A stretch of DNA of 64,000 nucleotides from contig NC_081414.1 in assembly GCF_030272615.1 (NCBI RefSeq), positions 764,379,413 to 764,443,412 of the forward strand. Direction: 5' to 3'. The notes beneath the pieces are model-generated. The model searched no databases. It saw only the letters and a list, made by a program, of their open reading frames with translations, and was not told where the DNA came from. A program made the translations under genes and the position numbers. The stretch comes from Cryptomeria japonica (lineage: Eukaryota; Streptophyta; Pinopsida; Cupressales; Cupressaceae). Shown here one piece after another: positions 44,500-56,352 of this stretch (positions are counted from its first letter, which is position 1; the number at the start of each line of letters is the position of its first letter).

Positions 44500-46330
44500 T
44501 TAATAATAACATAGATTTGAGACTCACTTGAACTCGCTTGGACTGACCAAGCCCCAAGCCGGGTGACCCTCAGTGAGTTCCAGGGGCCCGATCTCCGACT
44601 CAGATGAGTCCTGATGAGTTTCAGACTAGTCCCATGAACTCACGACTTGACGTGCACTCAGTGAGTCTCGATGCCCAAACTTCACTGACCACAACACGAT
44701 GAAAAAAGTAAAAAAAACATAAAAATAAAATATTTTACTTGCCTTTTTTTATATATTATCTCTACAACCCTAAAAATGAGTTCATTTCATTGTGTTGGCA
44801 AAATAGTTGGAGAAAAATGAGTTGTGAGAAAAAATAAGAGTGCATTGTAGGGCAACCAACAAGGAGGAAGACCAAGAATTCATCAAAAAATCACATTTGA
44901 GCAGCTTAATACTTACATTTGGCACATCAAGGGCTCTCAACCAATGATTGGAAAGAGGATGCATTTCATTTCAAGTTTGTTCTAAGAGATAAGATTGATT
45001 TTTTTGGATTTTGTATTTTCTAAACAAAAATTTCATTGTTTTTTGTAAACATTTCAATTCATTTCCTTTCAAAGAAAGAACAAACCCTACATTTTTTTTT
45101 GGAAGAAAGTTACAAACCCTACATTTTGTTTTGAAGTGAGCACTACATTATTTTTTGAAACAAACCGTACATTTTATTTGTATTAGTTTAATAAAATTGC
45201 AAAGTACAATGCATAAAATTTTTTATTTTATTTTTAATTGTGTCTTATTGCAACAGTCCTGAGCTTTCGAAAATCATTTTTTTCACAATGTCTACTCCGG
45301 GAACTCCAGCTAGAAAGGACCTAGCTTGGAAACATGCTAACATTTTTGAAGGGCCAAAAAAAGGAGAGGCCAAATGTAAATATCGCAAGACAATTTTTCA
45401 TGGAGGCATAAATAGATTGAAATACCATATTGGCCGCATACACGACCATGATGCTAAATTGTGCAACCTAGCACCTCCTAAGGCTATTTGTGAATGCCAA
45501 GTAGAAATAGAAACATTTGAAATATAAAAGGAAATGAAGAAGAGGCAAAGGGAAGAGTTGGTGAGCAGTGGTGTTATTGGAGAGGCTTCTTCCAAGCCTC
45601 CATTTCATCCTAGTGCTTTTGATAGTGTTGGTGCGGGTTCTTGTACTAGTGTCAGTGCCAGTGGTAGTCAGACTATTAGCATTGGTTCTAGAGTTCGTAA
45701 ATCTAGGATGGATTCATATTTTGAGCCACACACTACTCCTAGTTCCCAACCGCCACTCGAGAGATGGGTTGGAATAAGGAGGTACATGATGCAGTTAGAC
45801 ATGCAATTGGCCAATTTTGGTATTATTGCACCATTCCATTCTTTGCAGTCAAGTAATTCTTTTTTATTTGATTGTTTTACAATTATAGTTTTATTCTTTG
45901 TCTAATAATTTTTTATTGGACATACTTATCTTATTTAATTTATTTGTGACATGTGTTAGGTCTCCTTATTGATAGATAATGGTTGATGCCATAACTATTT
46001 GTGGAGCAGGGTTCAAAGCCCATTCTAAAGCTAAGTTAAGTGGCCTAATTTTGACAAAAACAATGGTTGATGTAAAAGGCACATTAGAGAAGCAGTGCAA
46101 GATATGGAGCAAGAAGGGTTGTACCATCATGACCGGTGGTTGGATCGATAGAAGAAATAAGACAATCCTAAATTTTCTTTTCTTTCGCGGGAGATTGATC
46201 ATTCTACTTTCCTCAATGCAATGAATAATTTGAATTTGACTTAGTAATTAATATTTTTAATTTATGATTTATTGAATTGATTTTGCATCATTTTTAGATG
46301 GCACCATGTTCCTCATGTCAATTGATGCTT
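44500..46330 (+). mobile_element. hAT DNA transposon relic (truncated)
   Basis: A GC-richer stretch at 44,515-44,690 is packed with GAGTC/GACTC and ACTCA/TGAGT motifs, as is common in hAT subterminal regions. It is followed by an AT-rich leader and a transposase relic at 45,287-46,224. The catalytic and dimerisation regions and any right terminal repeat are missing, so the outer limits are approximate. Confidence 0.5.
45287..46224 (+). pseudogene. hAT transposase N-terminal half (BED finger and DUF659-like)
   Basis: MSTPGTPARKDLAWKHANIF begins a BED zinc finger, continued by AKCKYRKTIFHGGINRLKYH and IGRIHDH (the first Cys pair is partly lost: CKYRK). A Ser-rich linker with RKSRMDSYF follows to 45,830. 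After a gap (45,840-45,978, perhaps an intron) a DUF659-like stretch reads CKIWSKKGCTIMTGGWIDRRNKT (46,099-46,167, cited for class) and ILNFLFF. The frame ends at 46,224. The remaining two thirds of a hAT transposase are absent. Confidence 0.75.
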
Positions 46331-46379
46331 CCTCAATTCCACATGGATCCTTTCCATTATGAATTTAACCACCTGACCA

Positions 46380-46741
46380 TGTACTATTAGGAAGCCTATT
46401 TAATCTAATGTAATGGATAATTATGTAACCGAAAGGTTATTGAGAGTTGTAGTGCTAATAGGGCTCTTGTTTAGTTTATGTTTTTTATATTGTTGTTAAT
46501 AAATCTCTCTATTTATTGGGATTGAGTTGTAATTAGTTAGAGAAATAGTCATATGAAAGATGGTATAAATAAGGTAGTGCTTTAACTTGAAAAGGTTAAT
46601 GAGTTATTGTCCTTATGTTGTTAGCTATGTATTCTTCAACGTGAAAACTATGATCAATACATATGATGCATCTCTAAGTTGAAGTGTAATCTTGTGAACC
46701 AGTAATTAGGTACTTACCCAAGGGGGCCCACTTAAGGTACA
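46380..46741 (+). repeat. Possible short solo LTR
   Basis: The segment begins TGTACTATTAGG and ends AAGGTACA, with a TATA-like GGTATAAATAAGG at 46,560. No target-site duplication or primer site is visible, so this is a weak call. Confidence 0.25.
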
Positions 46742-47401
46742 ATATCGTTGTTGTTAGTATAGTTTAGATTTGGCCGTGTTTCTACCATTAGAGAAAGTTT
46801 CTGAATTATATTAGAATAACTATCAACTGTTGTTTTTCTTGCAACAAATATAGTTGTGATTAGAAATGTAGAATATAGTTGAAGTAGTGATAGATTTGAT
46901 TTTTGTTTATTGTTTACATTCAATTGTTGTAGTATAATGTTTAGCTTTCATTGTTCATGTTCTTTCTTTGATATTTCTATTTATGTTATAGTAATATTTA
47001 GTAGTTGTTTTCCAATACTTTACTACCATTTTTGCAATTAATGTAGGACAACAACCATTGATAGGATTGTAATGCACAATACCATGTTGCACCATTTCAA
47101 GTTATACAACCTTTGGTTGATAACCAAATGTAGACTTTTAGGCCACAAAGGGTCACTTAGTATGGACCGAACAACCCCAAGTTGTGAAATAATATTCCAA
47201 CCTCAATTGGAATTAAAAGACCACTTTTTTTACGTTGTTGTCAAGGATGGTGTCAGATTATGATATTATCTGGGTTGTTTAGTAAATTTTCGTGTTTTCA
47301 TAGATATAGAAGTTGTTTTCGGTTAGTAGGATCTTTAGTAAACTTCCCCAGTTTTTACTAACCACGCGTAGTTATGCTGGGATAAGGGGTACAATTCTTG
47401 T
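46742..47401. other. Non-coding leader-like stretch before a gypsy Gag
   Basis: No ORF. It probably includes LTR/leader remnants of the downstream gypsy element, but I could not place an LTR border or primer site. Confidence 0.3.
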
Positions 47402-48720
47402 ATGCATAGGTGGAGGGACCCTCGTGGAACATTCCTTCCTCATAGTGACACTCAAACCTTACAAGCAACTCTGACAAAAATTCAATACCTTTCACCACCA
47501 TCTTCTCAAACATCCATAGCAAGGTCAAATTCATCCCATCATTCCACACCACATAATTTTCCACCTAGGTACAAAATGGGGGATGCAAACCCATATGATG
47601 GAACTCCTACTTTCTATTTTCCCATTGCTCGACAGGAGAGCAATATTGCTTTCAAGAGCATTCCACCTTCAACTCTTCCTAACTTCCATGGGCTAATTAC
47701 CAAGGACCTAAACACCTTTTTGAGTTTGATGTCATACGCCATAGATATGATTACATTACAAACACCCATAGGTTGAAACTGTTCCCTGTCACTCTTAAAG
47801 ATGCTACCTTGAGATGGTTCATGAGCTTGGGGAGAGATGTAGTGGATGATTAGGATGGTATGAAGACAAATTTCTAGAAGAAATACAAAGATCATTGCAG
47901 AGGGGGAGATTTGTGTGGAGATATCTTCCATGACTCGGAAGGAAAATGAACCATTAGAGGATTACCTTGAACGGTTCTAATTATATTTGCAAAAACTCAA
48001 ACATAACACTTTACGTAGAGACTCTCTTAAGTATGCCTTATTTTATGGGATTGATGAAGATTGTTTGGGTGCCTTGAACTTAATGTTAGGAGGAGATGTG
48101 ACTCAAGCAACTTGGGATGATCTATGCCAACTTGCAAGGTTATTCAAGGTCCACTATGAAGAAGACTAGAAGCATATGAGGGCTAGTGCCAACTCTGCTC
48201 CTAGAGTATCACAAATGAAAATTAGTAACCTACTTTAAAACTTGAAGCAAGCTATTATCAACAATATGGCTAGTCAAATGGGTGCATTGTAGGCAAGAAG
48301 CAAGAGGAGGTAGATGTTGTGTTGGTTGAGTACTATCCTCATTGTTGATATAAGAAGAAAAATTGCAGATGTAGAAAAGTTGCACATATTGAAGACATGC
48401 CTAACTTAAGGGCACTTGAAGATGAGCATGGCTAGGTGTTCTACCTTTCCCAACAAAAACCATGGAATCCAAGGTCAAGTACACCTCAAGATCCATTGTC
48501 TTCTAATCCTTCTTATGGTAATTTTAATCAATGGCAAATTCAGCCTCCACCGAATTGGATGAATCTTGGACCCCTTGGAATCCTCCTAGGGGATGACAAC
48601 CTTTCCAACCATTAAACCAGTATTGAAATTGGCAACTACCACAATGGAGAGGTAATCAACAATGGGCTAATCCTCATCAGAGATACAACAATTACCAGTT
48701 CAACCTGCCATTATGCCTAA
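47402..48720 (+). pseudogene. Ty3/gypsy Gag (second gypsy element)
   Basis: Starts with a Pro/Ser/His-rich leader (FPPRYKMGDANPYDG), then IPPSTLPNFHGLITKDLNTF and, after frameshifts, KDATLRWFMSLGRD, EDYLERF and LKYALFYGIDEDCLGALNLM; this is the retrotransposon Gag core. A decayed Cys-rich motif lies near 48,345-48,395 (YPHC.YKKKNCRCRK.AHIE). At least five stops and two frameshifts. The C-terminal part is Gln/Asn/Pro-rich. Confidence 0.7.
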
Positions 48721-49079
48721 TCATGCCAATTGTCTTGCACAACCTCCTAAGTCCACCCAGTTACCAACACAACCTGCACCAAAATCAAACAACCATCCAA
48801 TACAACAAGCATATGTTAATGATGCTTAACAATTTCCTACCTACATACTCGACATTAATAATATACACCTTCATCTTGCCTACGTACTTGACATTAATAA
48901 TATACACCTTCACTCTTGAAAAACTCTAGCTACACCGACATGCTCAATAATTATATAAGTGTCATCAGATGATACCTCACTTGATGTGCATCCTTTGCTT
49001 AGTAGCCAATATTTAACTCTTGACTAAGAGTCTAGTAAGGAACACTTGCCTCCATTTCCAAAGAGGCGTACTGTGTGAA

Positions 49080-50285
49080 AACATGAGTATGAACCTACAT
49101 TTGATTTCTTGGACCAATTGAAGAATGTTAGTGTTAAAATCCCCTTAGTTCCAAGCAATCAAGGATGTTCCTATCTATAACAAGACTATTAAGGAGATGG
49201 GCTTTAAAAATCTAAGCAAGAAAAGAAAGGACCCTACAACTATCCATGCAGTGGGTCAACTAGCAAATATTATGCTAGGAAAAGCAATGACTCCCAAGTA
49301 CACTAATTTGCAGAGCCCTGTGGTAAATGTTACAATCAATGGTTTACTTATCCAGAAAACTAAGATTGACCTAGGAGCGACAATCAATGTGATGGCCCAA
49401 GAAATTATGCAGAATCTGCAATTACCTAATCTAATACTCACACCTACTCTCCTACAACTTGTTGATAGTTCCACAGTTAAACTACAAGGGATGGTAGAGG
49501 ATTTGGTCATAACACCAAACTCTTGGGAAAACCTTGCTGATTTCATCATTCTTCAACCGAAAGCTAATCTTGGAGGATATCCAATTACTCTCAAGAGACC
49601 ATGGCTTGCAACAATATATGCTTTTATAGGATGCAAATTAGGCGAGATGATCATCCCAAATGGTAATATCACAAAGAAATTAGTTCTCTATCCCCCAACT
49701 CAAACCTCATCAACAAGGTGATCAAGCCATTTGGCCAAATTTTGGAGATACAAAAGAAGATAGCCTACAAGCATTAATGACGATAGAAAGGGATCCTATA
49801 TTGCAAGGACAAGATGAGGACACAATCCTTGAGCACATAATCCAAAATAATTAAAATAGACAAAAGGAAGCATCATTATGCTTACCATGTAAAACTTGTC
49901 CTACAACCTCTTCTGAGACATATATGTCAATTACACATTTACTTCACCAGTTGCTACCCCACACACAACCTCGATTACATGCCTGAATACAACCTCAATG
50001 AGTCTACTTAACACCCAAGTGGAGATTACCCCTAGAAGATACTGAAATCTCAATAGTAGACACCTACCAGAACAACAAAAACAATTGGTGTCTTTACTCC
50101 ACGAACAAAAAAACAGCTTTTGATTGGGATTATAATGATATAAAAAGATTGGGCCCTAATCTATGTACACATAGGATATACATCAAAGAAGATTGCAGAT
50201 TGATCAAACAACCTCAAAGGAGGATGAATCCAACAATCAAAGAGATAGTAAAGACTGAATTGCGAAAAACTAAAGTTAATTTAAT
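49080..50285 (+). pseudogene. Ty3/gypsy protease and first part of RT, truncated
   Basis: The protease stretch (49,197-49,721) shows TINGLLIQKTKIDLGATINVMA-type spacing around the D-L-G-A-T catalytic loop (normally D-S/L-G-A-S/T), then LQLVDSSTVKLQGMVEDLVI and GGYPITLKRPWLAT. After a linker with stops, the RT approach is readable at 50,115-50,280 (DWDYNDIKRLGPNLCTHRIY, IKQPQRRMNP). It ends abruptly at about 50,285, before any catalytic RT motif; sequence to the right is unrelated. The protease type is like Athila/Tat-group elements. Confidence 0.7.
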
Positions 50286-50398
50286 TTGAAGAGTAATCAA
50301 TTTTAGTTGTTGAAGTGATAGAGGGCAACCTCCTAAGGTTTGAACCTTGGTTGTTGACATTACATGCGAGAATCCCGACCATTTCACCACAACGTTTC
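50286..50398 (+). other. Possible tRNA-derived SINE fragment
   Basis: GTGATAGAGGGC and GGTTTGAACCTT resemble Pol III A- and B-box sequences with roughly tRNA-like spacing, followed by ACATGCGAGAATCCC. Too short and diverged to call firmly. Confidence 0.25.
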
Positions 50399-50413
50399 CC
50401 TTGCTAGTATTTG

Positions 50414-51091
50414 GTTTTTATTAGAGGACAAGTAGGTTTTGAAGGGACCCTGACACCCTTTACAAACAACAACAAACCACTCAATTGCACTGAAACAAGT
50501 TCTGAAGGAATCCCAAAACTCTATACTTTAACATTCTCTAATATGATAAGCTTAACCAACCGACCGCTCGACCACAACAAGAAGCAGCTAAACATTGTCT
50601 GACTTCTTCCTACAAATCCGCACCCCCTCAATTCTAGGATGAGAGTTGGAAATCGATTTAGGAAGACCTTGCTTCCTTCTTTGGACAATCATCCAAGAAA
50701 CATCTTCCACTAGGTCAACTGAATGGGGAGAGTGGACATCGTCCTCCCCTACTAATGTCTTCGAGGATACAACAAAAGAAGTATCCAAAGGAGAAGAAAG
50801 CTCCAGCAACTACACAACACCACAAGACCTCCTAGAGTCCCCAGATACAGTCAAAGGAACAAAAGAAGGCCTATTATTATTTGTATCAACATGATGGGTA
50901 GATATTAAAGGAGCAACAACAAGATCTGCCAAGAGAGAAGCATAATCCTCAATCACCAATGGTGGTGAATTAATAGAGGCATCCACAGTCAAATGGTCGA
51001 GAAGGGCATCACGCCACCAAGTAGAAGACTTCACACTACTGTGACATGAATGATGACAATCAAAAGCCATTTGACCGGTGATAAAGCACTG
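50414..51091 (-). mobile_element. 678-bp LINE-mobilised insertion with a 15-bp target duplication
   Basis: CCTTGCTAGTATTTG occurs at 50,399-50,413 and 51,092-51,106. The minus-strand insert starts just before an ATG (51,070), holds a 160-codon frame and ends CAGGGTCCCTTCAAAACC...TCTAATAAAAAC. That 3' end resembles the LINE 3' end at 587-630. Long duplication, T/A-rich tail and absence of LTRs or inverted repeats indicate target-primed reverse transcription. It carries no RT, so it was moved in trans. Confidence 0.75.
50588..51070 (-). pseudogene. Short ORF of the LINE-mobilised insertion
   Basis: One frame of about 160 codons from 51,070 (MAFDCHHSCHSS) with a single TAG at 50,810-50,812. The end VSWMIVQRRKQGLPKS followed by RICRKK resembles the basic C-terminus of plant LINE ORF1 proteins; nothing else is recognisable. 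It may be an internally deleted ORF1. Confidence 0.45.
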
Positions 51092-51106
51092 CCTTGCTAG
51101 TATTTG

Positions 51107-51680
51107 TTATTTTCTATTAACATTCAAAGTTTTATTAGTTTTACAGATTTTCTAAAACATTCAAATTAAGTTATTTTTCTCCACAATTTTACCTTTCATC
51201 AACATAAAAGACAAGTAAATTAAGAAATTTCTAATAAATATTTCTTTTGGGGACAAACTCTGTTCACATTTCTTCTGTATTCCATCCATGTAGCAGGCCT
51301 GGAAAGCCAATGTTAATTGGCGCAGTGGCTCAAATCTAATCGTACTTTTGGATATTTATTACACCGTTTTCCCAAGAGTCTCATGCGTATTGCAATTAAT
51401 GTGTTAAAGAAAAACTGTAACAATATTAAAAGAAGTGCATTTGAAACAATGCATACAACTTGCTCTCTAAGGGGCGCCCAGCTTGATTAACAAGAACGCA
51501 TTTGACAGAATAATGAAAATATGAAAAATATAAGTGAGCTGTATTGGCATGGGATTTCAGCATATCCAGAATCATGCCTCTGATATTCCTTAGCTTGCTT
51601 GTTTTTATTTAAAAAAAATTGAATTCAATATAAATGGCATCTTCTGTCAAACTGCCGTATATCTCTTTCTTTATATCTTC
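51107..51680. other. Non-coding, AT-rich
   Basis: No ORF or repeat recognised. If the adjacent gene is real, this would hold its 3' UTR and downstream region on the minus strand. Confidence 0.4.
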
Positions 51681-51924
51681 CTAATCACTTGGAACATCAG
51701 GACCAGGAGGAATGCCTCCCGGAAAGTCTTTTGTAGGCAAATTGTTCCCAATTGCACTGTAAACAAATAAGAAATGGGAATGTCAAAATTGCACAAAAGG
51801 AAACAATAGAAATTGTGCAGCATGTTATTTAATGAATTAAAGGAATCATTAGTAAAAAGAAACATAAACTTATAGTGACCTTCTGTCTGTTATAACAACC
51901 GATCGAAGTTCACAGTTTGCAAAT
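51681..51924 (-). CDS. Last two exons of an unidentified intron-containing gene
   Basis: Minus-strand exon 51,924-51,880 (preceded by a polypyrimidine tract and TGCAG, followed by GTCACT) and exon 51,756-51,681 (preceded by TTTACAG) join in phase across a 123-bp GT-AG intron. They give a C-terminus containing CELRSVVITDRSAIGNNLP and ending PGGIPPGPDVPSD before TAG. The Gly/Pro-rich conserved-looking tail and correct splice sites separate it from the transposons around it. I do not recognise the protein. The upstream exon must contribute two bases of the first codon; I could not place it with confidence (a GT-AG candidate at 52,456-52,526 does not fit the phase). Confidence 0.5.
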
Positions 51925-53108
51925 CTGCATGGAAAGAGAGAAAACATGAAAAATAGGGAGTAAGTTTGAACAATAAACAAAGAGATCAGATTCTTCAAAA
52001 AATGCTTTGAGCCTGTAAAAAGTAATAAATGAAAAGCAAAACATCTGTATCACTTTTAATTTTTTGGTATCACCATTCACGTGTCTAGTCATCTGAAAAT
52101 GTCATTGCATTTCTCAAATAAAATGTTATTAAACAATACATTCAACACATGAAATAGTAAAATGGAGCTCGAAGTAACATGCATGATGTTATCTAGACAA
52201 TTAGTGTCATAAAACGCATAATTTCATCGGAAAGACTATTGTCCAACACTTGCCCAGCATTCCTCAACTAATTTCTGGGGCATCTTCAATAACATATAAC
52301 TCCAAGTCACTAGGTGACTCGGGGATGCATGTACAGGTAGGGAAGCAGGGACACCCTTCCAAATTACATTAATGGATAAATGGATTTACATTTAAGGTTA
52401 TAAGCATATTACACATATGGTCAACAGAACATGTCAGAGCATGGATATAATGCTTACCTCTATATTGGAGTTTACAGGAGACAATTTAAGCTCCACTAAC
52501 TTTAGTGTACAATTTCTGTCATTACTACATATCAAGCTAATAAACACTAAATGTCAATATGAAATCTAGATGCGTTATTATTTCTCCTATTGGCTACTAA
52601 AACTTCATTTGTGTAGTGCATAATTTGATACTGTATAAAGAGAGGGCCACTTACAAGAAGGATGTTTTGTTTGTTTCATAGGTTAAAAATCTGGCAAGTA
52701 TTCAAGGTTGATACAGCTAGGCAACTGATTTTTTGGCAAGAACTCACCAACAACTCATTCAAAACCCAGAAAAAACTGAGTCCAAATTAAAAACTTAGTA
52801 ACAAAATACATCAGTCCAACCAAAAAAATTTATTCTCATATTTTTTTGCATCTTTTTTTTCATGCATTCAAACTGTTTGAGAGTGAGGATTGATCAAGAT
52901 TAACAAATTTATTGAGCACATTTGACAGGTACGTAACACTCATACCTTTTTTTTGTGTTCTTTTTCTGCATTCTTCTAAATTTCTAGTGCAAAGGTTTGG
53001 TTACTAAGTATTTTATTCTAGTTTTCTGTTAGTTTGTAGCAGCTGTTAGGTTTTTTTTTAATTTTTCTGTTTTGCTATGGTTTTGATCCATTTTTTTCCA
53101 AGAACAAA
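51925..53108. other. Putative intronic or intergenic DNA
   Basis: No transposon coding. An exon-like segment on the minus strand at about 52,456-52,526 (AG before, GGTAAGC after) would encode LKLVELKLSPVNSNIE but its phase conflicts with the next exon. Otherwise nothing seen. Confidence 0.3.
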
Positions 53109-53250
53109 ATGTCATCTGCAAATAGGAGAGGTGGAATCATTCCTAAGTAGCCCACTTGGAAACATGGAAAAGCGGGTACAAAGCCAGGAACGGTAATCTG
53201 CAACTGTTGTGGGTTGCAAATGGGAGGAGTACTTGGAAATGACAAGTCTA
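53109..53250 (+). pseudogene. BED-finger fragment of a hAT-like transposase
   Basis: From an ATG at 53,109: MSSANRRGGIIPK, a stop, PTWKHGKAGTKPGTVICNCC and GLQMGGV. The WKHG...C-x2-CG..M.GG pattern is the first half of a plant hAT BED finger. The His half is missing. A T-rich, TTCTAG-containing leader precedes it. Confidence 0.45.
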
Positions 53251-55467
53251 ACCTATTTAATTCTCGTAGGCTAATTTAGGGCTAAATCAGAGAATAAACT
53301 AATTAACTAAATAAGGTTGTCCAATAAAGCAATTTTACAGATGACTTTACTTTATAAAGGTGCTTAATGGAACATTTTAAGTGGAAAATTAAAAGGTCCC
53401 TTTGAGAAAGTTCCATGGGAAAATATAAAAGGAGAATTTGAGAGCTCATTTGCTCATGTTTGTATATTTTTCTCTATTGTGGAGTTTTGAGCTTCTTGTT
53501 CAAGCAAACCCTAGGACAGAAACCCCAAGGGAAATGGTTTTGGTGGTGAAAGATCTACACTAACCAGTTTGCAGGTAGAACCACACAGGTTTCATGCAGC
53601 AATTTAGCAATTGAAGATTTACAATTTGTGAAGTCTAAATTGTTAGTATCTGTATGATTTAACAAAAGTTCCTCGAGAAGATATTGCCGCCATTGTTGGA
53701 GGAATGATAAACTTTGGTGCTGGGCGTGAACTTACCTCTTTTGTTAGGCATTTGATATTGTTGGTTAGACGCTATATTCAAGGGTTGGAGTTGGTGTGGA
53801 AATACTTCTTGTTGGGCACTGAAATACCAACCATTGTTGGACATGGGCATGATTGTTGGGCAAACTCGTTCATAATCAGTGGCGTAGCATTGGTGTTCAT
53901 TTCTTAGTCATTCGTGGAAGAAAATAGGTTGGAGGCTTCCTTGTTGAGGATGGCATAAGAGTTGATAGGATTATGTGAAAGCATGGGAGTCTCTAGAGGC
54001 CAAAAGACCAAGGGCATAGTTTAGCTGGACTCACATTTGCTGTTCAAAGTCACTTTCAGACTGGAATGTGAGAGTTGGAATGGCTTAAGGTGGGACCTGA
54101 TGCAAATTGGAGACATCTGGAGTGCTGGGCGATTACAATAAATGCACAGAATTTTATTAGAGGTTTGTGCTGGAAATTTTGACAGGAAATACAGCTATCA
54201 ATCTCATGGTCAAACTGGTAATTGAGATCTAAAATTCAATCTGCTGTTATTTCTGTTTTCTGTCATATCAAAACAGCAGTATGTATGGACTGTTATCATT
54301 CTTTGTTTAGTAGAAGTTGCTGTTTACTAAACCATTTATGAATGTCAAAACTGAGCTTTATGTAAGGCAATAAGACTCAAAACAATAAGCAATTTCATAG
54401 CATATTTCCAACTGAAAATCTCAAAAAAGAATGCATGCAAACTGTTTGACAAAATGTCTATTCTCTAAACATTGAAGAAAGGTGAAAAATTTCGGCATAA
54501 AATTGGCAAGGGCCTTTACATGTTATGCCATATCCTTTTATAGTGGGGCATTCGTGTTACATATATAATTGGAATCAACTAGCTATACCACAATCAACTT
54601 CTTTTATTCATTAGTCGATCTTCAATCCTACAACTTAACAACTTACCTCTTAACCTTTACCACTTACTAGCTTTACCTAGAACCCTACCTACTCTTTCTC
54701 TTACACTTTACAACAAAATACCCTACCACTTTCACTACGCTTTGTAGTGGGGCCCCTACTTTGAAAAGCGCAACTTTTCATTGATGTGAACCCATCAAAT
54801 TCAGATTCGGAGTTTATCTTTAGGGCAACCTAACTATAGTAGTCAGCCAACTACTGCATCTAGTTTTGCTACTGTTTATGACTTTCAGATCAAGAGCTCA
54901 TACATGTGCTTAAACTTGGTAAACTAGATACGGTGCTACTAGTCCTTATTGATCAAGAAAATCATTATCCATTAGATAGGGTACACATTAACAAATCGAT
55001 TCATTGTTGATATTTCTTCCGTGTGATGAAGATGGATATAGGGTTATCATTCTAAACTACTGCATTATACTCATAGAATGTTCCTGTTTGCTAGGCATAG
55101 AGATATACCCGTTATTGATTATTGATGTGCCCTATCTATGGAATGCCCTAGTCAAGTTCTGTCAAGTGAGTGCATAAATTACAATGACCATTAGACATGT
55201 GGGATTGGAGAAACAGGTTATCACAACACAAACTAAGTGGATCTAAGTAATTTTCTTGGGAGCATATTCTGTCATGACTTCCGACACAATTCGGGACAAC
55301 AATGATTTCAGGATATGCACAAAATAGATTCTTTGAAAATGCCTTAGAATCTTGTAAGCAAATGTAATTGGCAGGTGTGAAGTCTGGGTCTTTAACTTTT
55401 GTCACTGTGCTCTCCTCCTGTGCCAAAAAGGGAGCTTTAGAACAGAGTATAGACATCCATCAAATCC
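53251..55467. other. Non-coding, probably LTR-derived
   Basis: It contains a promoter-like AATATAAAAGGAG near 53,418, then a stretch of 65-100-codon chance-like frames, but no recognisable protein. The pyrimidine-rich 54,590-54,760 stretch looks like part of a decayed LTR. No borders found. Confidence 0.3.
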
Positions 55468-55734
55468 TGTCGCACCAGTCACAACATATCAGCCAATCTA
55501 ATGACAAAATTGACAGTCACACTTAGAAATAGTTAAGCACATCTTCTCTCTCTTCATTGAATAATTTGTCTTTATAACCTCAGCTCTTAGTTTGGGTTTG
55601 ATTACTCATTGACAATTTTATCATAAATTAGACTCCAAATTAATATAGGGTTACTTTATTTCCCTACAATTCCCACTTGAGGCCAACACCCAATGCCTTA
55701 CTGTAATGCCTAACACCAAGCTTTCACAATGTCA
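55468..55734 (+). repeat. Candidate short copia LTR
   Basis: TGTCGCACCAGTC at 55,468 to about CACAATGTCA at 55,734, directly before a tRNA-Met primer site. No partner LTR is in the window. Confidence 0.4.
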
Positions 55735-55740
55735 TTGATA

Positions 55741-55752
55741 TGGTATCAGAGC
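55741..55752 (+). promoter_or_regulatory. tRNA-iMet primer-binding site
   Basis: TGGTATCAGAGC on the plus strand, 122 bp upstream of the copia Gag start. Confidence 0.85.
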
Positions 55753-55873
55753 CAAGTTATTAGAGAATTAATTAGACAGCCATATTACTCATAAGCAATT
55801 ATCGGAAGTAAATAACATATAGACGCAGAGGCTATATACGCAGAGGATATATCCGACTAAGAAAATATTCAAA

Positions 55874-56347
55874 ATGTCAAGTAATATGAGAGTGGAAGAT
55901 AGACTCGAAGGAGCCTCACACTTCGTTTCCTGGAAGATACGAATCATTGCCATTCTTGAAGAACTGGAATTAGAGTATTGCATAGAAAAAAATCCAGACA
56001 TGCCAAATGATGAACCAGAGAAATCTACCTGGAAAAGGCGTAATAATAAAGCAAAGAAAATAATTATTGACTCAGTCAAAGATCATATTCTTCCATCTAT
56101 AGCCAGACTGCCTAAAGCATATGAAGTATTTAAAACCATTAAAGATACATATGAAGTTAACAATGCAAGCAGAATGTTAACCTTGAAACAACAACTCTTA
56201 AACATAAAGATGAATAAAGATGATACAATATCTACATACTTTTCAAGGATATCTGAAGTAAAAGACCAATTACAAACTATTGGAAATGAGGTAGATGACC
56301 AAGAAATCTCTCTCATAGCCCTAAGAGGATTACCAATTTCACGATAA
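55874..56347 (+). pseudogene. Ty1/copia Gag N-terminal half, truncated
   Basis: An uninterrupted frame of 157 codons starting MSSNMRVEDRLEGASHFVSW, with AKKIIIDSVKDHILPSIARL and LTLKQQLLNIKMNKDDTIST: the UBN2-type Gag of plant copia elements. It ends abruptly at LRGLPISR where the Gag core should continue. The zinc knuckle and pol are absent. The intact frame and well-spaced primer site suggest a fairly young truncated copy. Confidence 0.8.
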
Positions 56348-56352
56348 AATAT

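Noticed and set aside
50286-50398. Functional tRNA gene
   Set aside because: Only a B-box-like GGTTTGAACC and a weak A box are visible; no cloverleaf can be formed convincingly.
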